From contig CM041465.1 in the NCBI GenBank assembly GCA_023213395.1, forward strand, positions 76,081,741 to 76,145,740: a DNA stretch of 64,000 bases, written 5' to 3'. The notes below the pieces were generated by a model that made no database searches, was not told the origin of the DNA, and saw only the letters and a list, made by a program, of their open reading frames with translations. Positions 25,004 to 36,699 of this stretch are shown piece by piece. A program made the translations under genes and the position numbers. The DNA comes from Cycas panzhihuaensis (taxonomy: Eukaryota; Cycadophyta). Numbering within the stretch: position 1 is the stretch's first letter; every line of letters begins with the position of its first letter.

Positions 25004-26939
25004 CCCAATTTTCACCCTTATAATAGACCATTACATCAAACATAAAATATTATATCAAATGATAAATGTAGTCTTCGATTATTTATTAGACCAAGTTATT
25101 ACAATAAACATAAAGTGTTGCTAATATCCATATGAAGTGGGCTCCATCTGTTGGACCATATAGGTAACCAGTTATTATGACCATCAGTTAATTAGGATGC
25201 TACTCCATGTATGTGGTATAGTTAGTGTCAAGTTAGATTCACCCATAAACACATCATCCTACATAGCCAAATAAGTAAGCTAAAGAACAATGCAAAAGTA
25301 GAATGAAGAAATGGGTCCCACTTCTTGCCAATATAGGATAATAAAGTGGCTCTTTAGTATCTATGGACAAAAACAAAAAGTATTATAGCCTTACAAGGGC
25401 TCTATGGTCTTAAAAAATGGCACTATAGCCTCAAATTACCTCCATAGGCTTACAAAAATGCCTTTATGGGCTATAATATCTATCAATAATGTCATAAACA
25501 TGACTAAAAACTAGATGTGACTTAATAACAATAAATAATATCTCTCTCTAATGATAAATCTAAAGATAAAATAGGTTTTCAAAAGCCTAAAATAAGCCTA
25601 TATGATAATTTTATATTTTACTCCCTCATTTAGGGTATATTATATTAATATAATATATAACAAATAAAATAGAACCTTTAAAAATACATAAATATGCCTG
25701 ATCATGATGAAAAAATCATAATAATATAAGCTTAAAAATAAAATCACTTTGAAGTAAGTTTTATCCTTCAAATTAGCTCCAAATATCTTTAAGTAACTTG
25801 GAAAATCAAAGAGCTCTAAGTTATAGATCCAACATAACTAACTAAATAGAAATTGGAGTTTATATGCTTAAGATATTATTTAAAATTTGAAGATGACTCC
25901 TTAGAGGACTAAAAATAGGGGCTTAACCCCTTTTGCACTGGAGCTGGTGGTCATGTGGGCTACACAAGTGACTAGGGATTGAATGAAAAGGGGGATAACA
26001 TAGAATTCAAATTTTATCAAATCTGGTTAAATCAATTTTTGTAAATACAAAAAAAATGCAATTTGCCTCATGTAATTTTGGAGTCTGTGGAACTCAAAAA
26101 ATTATCAAATATAGTTATATTTAAAATCTAACTTTAAAAATTTTCTTATGATATTAAAAATTGATCTACCAAATCTTAGGGTATTCAAAAATTTTTTGGC
26201 CATATTTTCTTTCTATGTGTATGGAGGGCTTTGTTAAGATTCTTGGGTAATTTCAGTGGTAATTAGATTATGTTTTAGGTTTTAGTGTCTATATTTTGAA
26301 ACTCTTCAAGCTTGATATCATCCTTATCAGAGTCATTGTAACTATTATGAATCACTAGATTTGACATATCTATTTGTAATAGATGACATAGAATTGATAA
26401 TATCATTAGATTACTCTGCACTTGTATCATAAATACGTAAATACTGAGTATGCTTGCCTTAAGACAATGACTACTATAGATGTTGTCTATGCTCTCTTAC
26501 TCTGCAGATGGCTTCACCTTATTCCTCATTCATCTAAGCTATGTCTCATTGTCTATTGCCTTTTTCTAAAGAGTTTGCTTCTTAGTTGTGGTTTTACCAT
26601 GGGCATATTAACATTCTCCTCTCATCCTTTCTAGCTTTCTCTACCTTCTTCTCAATAGATCTCTATCATCCCATAATGGTTATATTAGTCATTGATGCTT
26701 ATAGGTGTCTCTTCTTATACCTTGATGTCTATCATCACCTCCTTACTCTTTATCTATATTATTCTTTAATACATGTGCTCTCCAACAAGATTAAGACCCT
26801 CATCGCTAGGATGTAGAAGGGATAAACTTAGAAAGAGAATAACTCCATATAAGAGAGGATGCTTCATCATTATTCCTTCCTTTAAGAGGAAGACGAAGAC
26901 CAATTATCATGCAATCTTCTCCCTTGGTTGTGCCCTTAT
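25004..26939. other. Internal region of the LARD-like element
   Basis: AT-rich DNA without a recognised protein on either strand. Short open frames at 26422-26816 (+) match nothing I know. Confidence 0.5.
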
Positions 26940-27137
<198 letters not shown>

Positions 27138-27344
27138 AAATAAAGAAAACATGTATCTTTCTTTACATTTTTGTTGTAGGTATGTATATTTAGAATATGC
27201 CTCTCTTTTGAACCACACCACTCAAGTTTATATATATATATATAACTTTGTCTTTTCAATTAGACCAAAGATATTTTATAAAAAATAATAGAGATTTTTT
27301 ATTTGCTTTAAAAAGATATCAACAATGTTAAGAAAACATCATGA

Positions 27345-27410
<66 letters not shown>
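27345..27410. repeat. (AT)13(AG)20 compound microsatellite
   Basis: An AT run (27345-27370) passes directly into 20 AG units (27371-27410). Confidence 0.98.
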
Positions 27411-27414
<4 letters not shown>

Positions 27415-27900
27415 CATAAAACTCTTTTACTAAGTTGTTGTAATTACCAAAGTAAGGAGACATTTATTTCTTCTCCCATCCCACCCCCTACTTTCTTCTA
27501 AATTGGCTACTCAAATATAGATAATTTTTTCTAAGAATATAGAGTTATTTCTAGCCTCTGAAAATGGCCACAAAATACTTTCATTTAACAATTTTAAATA
27601 CTCTAAAAAAGGGAACAATAAATCAACTCTTTTGTAGCTTTCATATAGCTCCTGAAATGATCAAAAGATAGTAATAAACAACCTCTAATATATTTAGAAA
27701 ATAGTGTTAGTAATAACCATTAAAAAGTATTTAAAATGACCCTCAAAATAACTTGAAAAACTCTTCAAAAAAATAGCATTTTGATAGGTCAAAATAGACA
27801 CTAAAAATAGGTTCCTATAACAACAATAAAGGGTCTAAAAATATTGAAAAAATGGGCTTAAAGAATGTTCACAAAGATTGAACCTTTGACTCTAATACCA

Positions 27901-28215
27901 TGTTGGAATAAGATGCAAGGCTTATGATAATGAATAAATGAGGTGAGTGTAGAATAATTAAATGAATCACAATAAAGATAAAGTATGCATGTGTAATATA
28001 AAGAATGATGGAAGAATGAACAAACTTTAGATTATATAAAAGATAATATATATACTCATAACACAATTCACCATATGTGAAAACCCTCAACAGGTCAACC
28101 ACTATGTGATGTCACACATTTTAATATAGTAAACAACTCAAGGTAACCAAAAATATAATAATCTAATAATATATGAGAGTGTGAATAGGGTGTGGATGTA
28201 ATTGGATGTTATACA
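27901..28215 (-). repeat. 5' LTR of the LARD-like element, with adjacent primer binding site
   Basis: TGTTGGAATAAGATGC...GTTATACA on +. The primer binding site lies immediately to its left (27890-27900), which fixes the minus orientation. Confidence 0.85.
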
Positions 28216-28227
28216 CAACATGGAGTA

Positions 28228-31200
28228 GCCTTCAAATCCCTTGGGTATTCCCACAGTAGGAGTGAGTAGATGTCAAGAAGTTAGCCTTTGTATTAGGTGC
28301 TTAAAAAAGTGGACTTGTAATCATGGAAAGATATATAAAGTTAGATATGTGGTTTTCATAATCAACCCCAAGCTCTTTATAGGCGAAGGCTCAAATTCAA
28401 AGCATGAGTCAAGTGATGACCCATCCTAAGAGTTCTTCCTTCACCTTAAACCTAAAATCTCCCTGTTAGTTGTCTCTTCTACATCCTACCCTAAACCACT
28501 TAGAGTTAAAGGCACGCCACATAAAACTTCGATAACCATATTCATCAACAGTGGTGCATCACTCAACTTCATTGACATATCCCTTATCAAACAACTCAAC
28601 CTATATATTATCCCCATGACCAGCTTCACTTGCTCTTTACTAGGATACCATACTCTTCACTACATGAGGATAATTAAGAATTTATATATCCATATTAACA
28701 CCTATCATTTGGTATCTAACATCTATGCATTGTCTATAAGAGGATTAGATGCCATCCTAGGAGTTTAATGGCTTTAAACCCTTGATACATATAGTATAAA
28801 TAACTTTCCCACTAACCCCTTTATCTTTTTTAAATATAGCCTCAAGTGAACACACAAACTTCATACCATTCAACCCCCTCCAATAAGCTTATCTCCCCTA
28901 ACTAGATGCATAAGTAATTAACTTAATGTATATGTCACATAGTTCATATTAACAACATCGAAGCCCAACCCATAATCCACCCTGACATCCAATATATCCT
29001 TAACTAATATTAGTTTTTCTTTTCCCTTCTTCTTTCTAGTCTCCCCCCATGGCATGGCTTTAGCCATACCATCAAACTTAAAAACTCCGATGACCCTATC
29101 AACCTTAGATGTCATCATAGCTCATACTTCAAAAAAATGAAATTAAAAATTTTATTATTGAACTTATGGACATGGATATTATTCTACCATGTAAAAGTCC
29201 TTATGCTACCCCCATCATCTTGGTTTAAAAAAAAAAAAGATCCCTTTAGTTATGTATTAATTACCAAGAGTTCAATAAAATCATGATAAAAACCAAGTTC
29301 CCAACCCTTCGGATTGATGATATATTACATAAAATTTGTGATGCTTCAGTATTCTCCAAACTTGATCTCTAATCCTACTACTATCAAATCCCCATCACCT
29401 ATAAGGACTAGCACAAAATCACTTTTTATACTTACCACATCCACTTTAAATTTTGAACTATGCCATTTAGTCTCTACAATGCTCTTACCACATCCCAAAT
29501 TATAATGAAAAAAATATTTGCACTATATCTCCAAAAAATTGTCATTAGCTTTTTTGATGACATGCTTAATTATAGTTCATGCCTAGCCCAACATCTCCAA
29601 CATATGAAAATCATCCTTTAAGTCCTCTTCACTAAGAATTATATGCTAAAGTTTTAAAGCATGAAATTAGGAAATCTAAACTATAATAGCTTAGCCACAT
29701 TATTTCTTCTTAGATCATTTGAGTTGGCTCAGATAAAATTTTTATTATTATTACTTGGTTGACCCTCAAAAACCTCACCTAACTATAAACTTTCCTTTAA
29801 CTCTCCAGTTTCTATTATCATTTTATTAAAAACTATGCTACCCTTACCACCCCTTTAATCAACCTACTCCATAAAGACTCGTTTCAATGGTCCCATGACA
29901 TAAATGAAGCCTTTGACCATGTGAAAATAATTATGACCTCCACCCTTATCCTAGCCTCACAAAATTTCTCTTAACCATTTCAACTTGAGTGTGATGTATT
30001 TGGTTTTGACTTAGGGTAGTGCTCATGTAAAATTTTCACCCTATTGCATTTAAGAGTTGTAAGTTTAAAAAACATTAGTATTTGCTCTCCACCTATCAGA
30101 AAGAGATGAAATCCATTTTACATGCCTTAGATAAATGATGCTAATACTTCCTTGGCCCCAAGTTCACCATTCTAACTAACCATCATAGCCTCTGCTCCTT
30201 CTTGGCTATCTAGTCCTATCGAAAGAATAAGTTAAGTGGGTTGATTGACTTCAAGTGTTTGAATTTACCAAAACTAATAAGAAGGGAAATAACAATATTA
30301 TTGTTGATGATCTCTCTCACCCTCCCTCAAAACCCACCCTTTATGATATTTCCCAACCTTAGGCCACTTGGTTAGTTAACCATTTCCAATCAATCCCATC
30401 ATGATTACTCCCAATCGATTGTAAAGGTTCATACTTGAAAGGATTGTGCCTTATATAACAAAACATCTCCTTTATAAGAATCATATCTTCATCCATTTTG
30501 CATTCTTTTTCATTCCTTGAATCTTCATTGAATACCATTACATACCCTTAAGAGGCCACTTTAAATTTAATAAAAGCCTATTTCCACCTCTACATTGACT
30601 TCTACTTACCACCCATAAAATATGATATCCTCACCTTTGTTTGAGAATGTCATACATGCCAATGTAATAAGCCTAAGATAATTACACAGTCAAGACTCAT
30701 CCAACCCTTACATACTCCCTAAAGTAAATGGTAGGACATTGCCATGGACTTTATTACTAGCCATCCATCATCTATTAGATTTAACTCCATCTTAATTATC
30801 ATTGATAGGCTAAGTATGTATTCCTACTTCTTAGCAATCCACACCTATTAGAAAGTCCCATGCCTCATTGACTTGTATATTCAATTGATCTTTATTTCCA
30901 TAGGTTTCCTTCCATAATAACCTATAACTAGGACCCCAAATTTATTAGTTTATTTTGGTAAGATCTCTTTTGTATGTCAAGAAACTCTTTCAACATGAAC
31001 TTAATATACCACCCCAAGATTGATGGTCTATTAAAGGTCTTTAATAAAATATTAAAACCCTACTCATGCTACTTTGCCTCATAATACTAGAATAAATGGA
31101 CCTCTTAGTTAGCCCTCGTTGAATGTTGGTACAACTCTTCTCATCACTTTATCATTAGTATGTCTCATTTATGGCCCTTTATGGCTATATCTTGCCATCT

Positions 31201-31790
31201 TACCACACCCTTTCTACTAACCTACATATGATCATTATCCAAAAAAACTCCAAGACATGGACCGCATTCTCTATACTCTTAAATAAAACTTGTCCACTAC
31301 CCAAAACTGCATGAAATGACTCATTGATTACCACCGCTCTGATCATTTAGTTTTAGTAGATGGCCTTGTCTTTGTAATAATCCATAAATCAAAACAAAAA
31401 TCATAAGCTAAGGCCTTGTGATTATGGAATGTACAAAATCCTCTATGTATTGGGAAAGTTTCCTATGCCCTTGAACTCCCCCTTAACACCAAAATTTAAA
31501 ATATTTTTTATGTTCACTACCTCAAAAAGCATCTCAGTTAGCCATTACACCCAAATTGTCCTCCTTATCCTTAGTAAAAAATAAGTCCTCACCATTCCTC
31601 ATGACCATATCCTAACTAACTATCAACACCACCTCTATAATAGAATCATCTTTGAGTACCTTGTGCAATGGATTGGCTACAAACTAGAAAAAACAATATG
31701 GGAATTAGCAAAGTTTGTCTATCAACGCCCACATGTTTTTAGCTTCAGGGACCTAGCATCTCTAAAATGGGACCTATTACATAACCACCC
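28228..31790 (+). pseudogene. Chromovirus (Ty3/gypsy) gag end and pol with chromodomain (decayed)
   Basis: Visible in order: zinc-knuckle remnant ('CIRCLKKW', about 28,275); protease 'FINSGASLNFID' (about 28,545-28,580), with Asn where the catalytic Asp belongs; RT with 'VFSKLDL' (about 29,350) and 'SFFDDMLNYS' (about 29,550-29,580); RNase H ('HYWCQ'-type region not clear, about 29,960-30,250); integrase zinc finger 'CHTCQCNKPK' (about 30,650), 'DIAMDFITSHP' and 'ILIIIDRLS' (about 30,740-30,815); C-terminal chromodomain 'EYLVQWIGYKLEKTIWE' (about 31,650-31,700). The chromodomain, thought to guide insertion to marked chromatin, is well kept, but stops are frequent throughout. It begins 10 bases right of the LARD-like element, which probably inserted within its gag. 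Confidence 0.88.
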
Positions 31791-33065
31791 TTGACCATGG
31801 GACCTGATCGCTAACACGTGATCATAAGACCTGTCTATTAGTGTTAGCTCTTAATATTCATGCATGGACTACTTACTCCTGCTAATGGAATTCATCTATG
31901 AGATCTCATTTATCTTTTTAAATCCTCTTAGAACATTAGATGGATTATTATGGTATGTTTGAAATCTTATAATCAGCACACTATAATGTTGTTTTGGTGC
32001 TCACATTTTTGTAATCTATTCATTGGGGTTCATACTTCTATAATTAGACCTTTTGCTTATCGAAAAAAATGGGACTACATTGTAAATCAATGTAGGAGAA
32101 AATGAGAATGAAGAGATTGCAATAAAATGAATGAAATAAAAAAATTTATTATATCACCTATAACACATGCTTGAGGCTCCTCCAAAGTCTCCAATGCAAT
32201 CAAACTTTAAACAAATATTTCCAAAAAAACATTGATCCACTTCTCGATTTATGGAGAGAATTGAGAAGTTGAGGATTACATGGGAGTAACTAATTCTCTC
32301 ATTAGTTAATCCAACATAAAGTGTATTATAAATATTATACTTTATTAATGAAATACACATTACTTTATCATTACTACAATAATAGTAAATTTTATCTTGT
32401 TATTCTACTCTAATTGTTCTCTTTATTCTAATATGTGATATATGTTATGGAGAAATACAAGGCAACTTTATCCCAAGTTTCCTCTTAATTTTAACTCATG
32501 GATTCTTTGGCATTCCCTTTGTCAATACTATTGCATTAAGCCTTCATATATATGTTTAAAGTCTTAAAATATATAATTATTTAAAATAAAAAATATAGCT
32601 AGTACATGGGCATTTCAATGATACTATTTCAATTTGTATTAAAAATATGTAAAATGACAAATTAGACCAAATATGAATTAGCAAACTAACAATAAGATCA
32701 TCAAAAAGTTTATAAGGCCAATGGAACAAAAATCAAGAATGTAACAAAAAGATATGTGTTCAAAAAATGTTATTATAAATACTTGTTAAACTAATTAAGG
32801 AAAATTTCAATAACAAAATATCACAGTAGCAAAGGAAGTTTACTATCTTTGATGAAGATAACAATTTAAAAATTACACTAATATAACTTATACAAAATAA
32901 ACAACCAAAGAATACAAGTTAATAGCCATTGCATTGGATCCTCCTTTTCATTACATTTTAATGCCACAATGAAAAGGAAATAAATGGAACAAACAAAAGT
33001 AATTTGAAGGTAAGTAACATATTCAACCAAAGTTTTCACAAGTTGTAATCACAAGTATATATATA
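31791..33065. other. Region downstream of the chromovirus; possible degraded 3' LTR
   Basis: About 1.3 kb without a supported gene. The first 300 bases (about 31,800-32,100) follow the chromodomain directly and could be an LTR, but no partner copy was found. The rest is AT-rich and unassigned. Confidence 0.35.
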
Positions 33066-33070
33066 GTTAC

Positions 33071-33631
33071 TATAGCATTCTAAAATATGGCCAAAAGTAT
33101 ACCATGTGACCATTCAAATCAAAGGTCTCTGAACAATGATTCCAATGGTCCAAACAAAAGTTAATTCTGACATCTGTATCAAAAGTTATAAGCATTTAAA
33201 GTTTTTAGGCTACTAGTTTTTAGAGGAGTTCTGGCCGACTTTCAATATTGGTTTTGGGTAGGTTTATCCCTTTTTTTTGGTTGACTTCTACTACTATCTT
33301 TTGGCCACCTATTTAAGGAAGATTTGTGGCCTTATTTTGGCATCATTAGAGAAGTCTTGGACTACATTAGTTTTGGTCCTTTTGAGGAGCTTTGTGAAGG
33401 GTACCTCACCTTGAAGAGAGATTCTTTATCAATCATAATTGTAGAGTCATTTGGTAATCTTGTGTCTATCTAGTTTATTTTTATTTAGTACTGCTTTATA
33501 TTTTATATGCCATAAGTATTCAAGTGGATTTGTATTATTTCTTTCTTTATTAAATATTTTATAAATGCAATTGGTGGATATTTTATCTATTTTTGTAAAA
33601 TTTCTTAGAAGAAATTTGTAAGATCGCTATA
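33071..33631 (+). repeat. 5' LTR of the TR-GAG element
   Basis: 561 bases, TATAGCATTC...GATCGCTATA. It begins TA where the other copy begins TG (a G-to-A change). Confidence 0.9.
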
Positions 33632-33633
33632 AG

Positions 33634-33645
33634 TGGTATTAGAGC
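33634..33645 (+). promoter_or_regulatory. Primer binding site of the TR-GAG element
   Basis: TGGTATTAGAGC, two bases after the 5' LTR; it differs from the usual TGGTATCAGAGC by one C-to-T change. Confidence 0.85.
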
Positions 33646-33804
33646 TTTATTTCGAATGGAAACGGCACAAGTAAAAGCTTAAAAATTTTGATTCAATATT
33701 AAAACACATTATGAGGTGATTCATGCTAGTTTTCTTTGACAATATCCTAATCTATAGCAAAACATAGAAAGAACACTTAAAATATATAAAGCTTAAGGAA
33801 AAAA

Positions 33805-34239
33805 ATGGAGACAAATTTTATTAATTTGGAGGATTATAAGAGCATGAAAAAATGAATACAAGATTTTAAGTTCATGTCTAATATAGAATTTGAAGAGTAT
33901 GGAACACTATTAGAAATGATATTGAACGAATAAGCTTATAAGTGGTTTATTAATTGGGTTAAAAAACCTTTTCTATGGTAGCAATTTTTAGAGGTGGCTA
34001 TCACAGCTTTCAAAAGTCATAAGCAAGATATGACTTAAGCAAAAGAGGAAGGACAGGAAGAAGAAACTATTAATGAGGAGATTCTAGAGAAGGAACAACA
34101 TAACTACATAAAAGACTTGAAGCAGGCACATGCAATAGAATAGTCTGTAGACAATATCAAAGAAGAAATACAAAGTGAAGTTTCTCAGGGGTAACATGAG
34201 GACAATAAAGAACAAGTAGACTTCAAAGAAGAATCTTAA
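33805..34239 (+). pseudogene. Gag-like gene of the TR-GAG element
   Basis: One frame of 144 codons from ATG 33805 to TAA 34237-34239, broken by six stops. It reads like a capsid-region gag ('YGTLLEMILNE' then 'AYKWFINWVKKP' and 'FLEVAITAFKSHKQDM'), followed by a Glu-rich tail. Every stop can be explained by one C-to-T or G-to-A change at a Gln, Arg or Trp codon. No zinc knuckle is visible. Gag would help package the element's RNA or that of partners. Confidence 0.65.
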
Positions 34240-34725
34240 TAAGCTATATACAAGATACTCAGTAGTCTTGTGTTACACATGCACACATCTTTTGGTAGCA
34301 TTATTTATCCTCTCACTTTTCCTCACTCAAAATTTTCTTTTCCAAATCCCGTAGTTATCCATAATTATAATTCCCTTAACTTTAGTTTTTTTATAGGTCA
34401 AATCCTAATTCCTCTTTGTAACCCTAGTTTATCCCTTTACTCACATACTCTTTCACCCCTTATATATCATCCTCAACAAGATACTCTACAACTTCAATCT
34501 ATTCATCACATTTCATCTCTTAGTATTACCCCTTACAAAACATCGTTTGACTTTTTCCAAACCCCTTCAGTTTTATATAATCAATATTATTTTTTTCTGT
34601 TAAATATTTTCTTTTGTCTAAATACCATTTCTAAAAACCTATTAAAATATTTCTTTTATAAAGAATATCTATCGTTGATTCACTATCTCTCTCTCTCTAT
34701 CCTAAAAAGTGTTGTGGACCAATAA
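34240..34725 (+). other. 151-codon open frame after gag in the TR-GAG element
   Basis: From ATG 34270 the frame is open to 34725, in the same phase as gag but separated by stops at 34237-34242. The product is rich in Ser, Phe, Tyr, Leu and Ile and resembles no family I know. The + strand here is pyrimidine-rich, which lowers the chance of stops, so it may be accidental. Confidence 0.25.
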
Positions 34726-35211
34726 AACTTGCATAAATTTTCATCTCCATCTAAGTCATATTCTAAAATTTATCCTATCTTCCTATACCTTCAAAGTTAT
34801 GCTTGATCTCAGTTTATAATTCTACATTATTTTTTTTTTTACAATAGGCGATCATTAATCTAAGAACCTTACGATCAATTTTTTTACAAAATCCTCATTT
34901 CTCCTTCCATAAACCATTTCATTTAAAAATAAAATGTATAAACATAAGGTAAGACTAGGACAAGATAGTTGAGACACCTCACAGGTCCCAAGATACTCCC
35001 AATGCAGAATAATATATAGCATGTACCTAGCCCCTTGAATAAACATTGGCAAATTCAAGACGCCCACTAGTAAATCTCCATAGAAGATGGAAGATCGAGT
35101 CAAATCTTCATGACCTACAGGATCTAGTAGGAGGTAGTTGGAATATTAGATCGAGCTATAAGCATTTCTCAATACTTCAAAGGTAAAATATTATTTTAAA
35201 GGGAGGGGAAC
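34726..35211 (+). other. 3' internal region of the TR-GAG element
   Basis: Non-coding, ending in the polypurine tract AAAGGGAGGGGAAC just before the LTR. A - strand frame (35103-34855) has no recognised domain. Confidence 0.5.
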
Positions 35212-35757
35212 TGTAGCATTCTAAAATATGGTCAAAAGTATACCATGTGACCCTTCAAATCAAAGGTCTCTTAATGACGATGCCAATGGTCTAGATAAAA
35301 GTTAATTCCAATATCAGTATCAAAAGTTATGACCATTTAAAGTTTTTAGAGGAGTTTTGGTCGACTTTCAATATTAGTTTTGGGTAGGTTTATCCCCTTT
35401 TTGTGGCTAACTTCTATTACTATCTTTTTCTTACCTATTTAAGGAGGATTTACGGCCTCATTTTGGCATCATCAGAAAAGTTTTGGACTACATTATTTTC
35501 GGCCCTTTTGAGGAGCTTTATGGAGGGTACCTCGCATTGAAGAGGGATTCATTATCAACCATAATTGCGGAGTCATTTCATAATCTTATATCTATCTAGT
35601 TTATTTTCATTTCATACCACTTTATATTTTGTATACCATAAGTATTCAAGTGGATTTGTATTATTTCTTTCTTGATTGAATATTTTACAAGTACATTTGG
35701 TGGATATTTTGTCTATTTTTGTAAAATTTCTTAGAAGAAATATATAAGATCGCTATA
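35212..35757 (+). repeat. 3' LTR of the TR-GAG element
   Basis: 546 bases, TGTAGCATTC...GATCGCTATA; followed by GTTAC, the target duplication. Confidence 0.9.
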
Positions 35758-35789
35758 GTTACTTAGGAAAATATAAAGTAAGAAAATAT

Positions 35790-36271
35790 TATTAGAATAT
35801 TGAATTGTATAACATTCAATGTAATGTTTAGTTAGTGGCTAGATTACAATTAGTTTTGCATATATGATCCCATTGGTTGATGTAAAAATGTAATATCATT
35901 AGTTGATGATGAGGTGATATAACTATATAAGGACAATGCATATTATAAGGTAAATCATATCACCTAGTTCTCCTTATAAGACTAAGATGACTCATCATGA
36001 GGACTTATTAATTATCATCCATTCAAAGGAAATCTCATATACATTTGAAGGTGGTTTTTCTCATTCATGGGTTTTTTTATATTAAACATGATATCACATA
36101 TATGATTGCATGATTGACTCTTTGCCCTTAATCCTTAATCTTTATCATATTAGTTATGTTATTGATTAATCTGTGATGATACTTATTATTTATACAAATT
36201 ATGTGTTGATATGAATGTTTCACATAATCTCACCTACTTAAGTACATAAGTTGTTATCAAAATTTTTAACA
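35790..36271 (+). repeat. Left LTR of the old outer element
   Basis: 482 bases, TATTAGAATATTGAA...AATTTTTAACA, then TGGTATTTGAGTTTATG. It starts TA where its partner starts TG. Confidence 0.85.
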
Positions 36272-36350
36272 TGGTATTTGAGTTTATGTAAGAATTTAAA
36301 CATGGTATCAAAGGCAAGGTAAAGGTCCTAAGTAAACATTATATCAAAAT

Positions 36351-36680
36351 TGTGAAGAAACATAAAACATGCATGTATTCTAAACTATAGAATATTGGAC
36401 ATACACATAAAGAAAATAATAAAGAGCATAGGTGTATAATACATAATATTTTATATGAAAAACCCTTTCAAGAAAAAACCTACCACAAAGATCATTAGAT
36501 AATATTGATAATTCCTTGGATGATTTATAATGAACTCTAGGGTTTTTTATAATCCCCCAAGTGGTGCATCCAACTTAAATAGTTGTGATCCTCCATAATA
36601 TTTGTATATTTTGACTTAATATTAACTAAATTACATTTTAATATTAATTAAATGGCTTAATCTTAACTGAAATGCTAACA
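36351..36680 (-). repeat. 3' LTR of the nested copia element
   Basis: 330 bases, TGTGAAGAAACAT...AATGCTAACA on +; shares 'AAACATGCATGTATTCTAAA' with 48749-49076. Confidence 0.88.
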
Positions 36681-36699
36681 TCCCCCTTTAATATAAGTG

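Larger units (their letters stand above)
33071..35757 (+). mobile_element. LTR-gag-LTR element (TR-GAG type), 2.7 kb, target duplication GTTAC
   Basis: LTRs at 33071-33631 and 35212-35757 are in the same direction, and GTTAC is duplicated at 33066-33070 and 35758-35762. The primer binding site TGGTATTAGAGC starts at 33634; the tract AAAGGGAGGGGAAC precedes the 3' LTR. Between them is one gag-like gene and no pol. This is the architecture described in plants as TR-GAG: non-autonomous elements that keep only gag. Confidence 0.88.
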
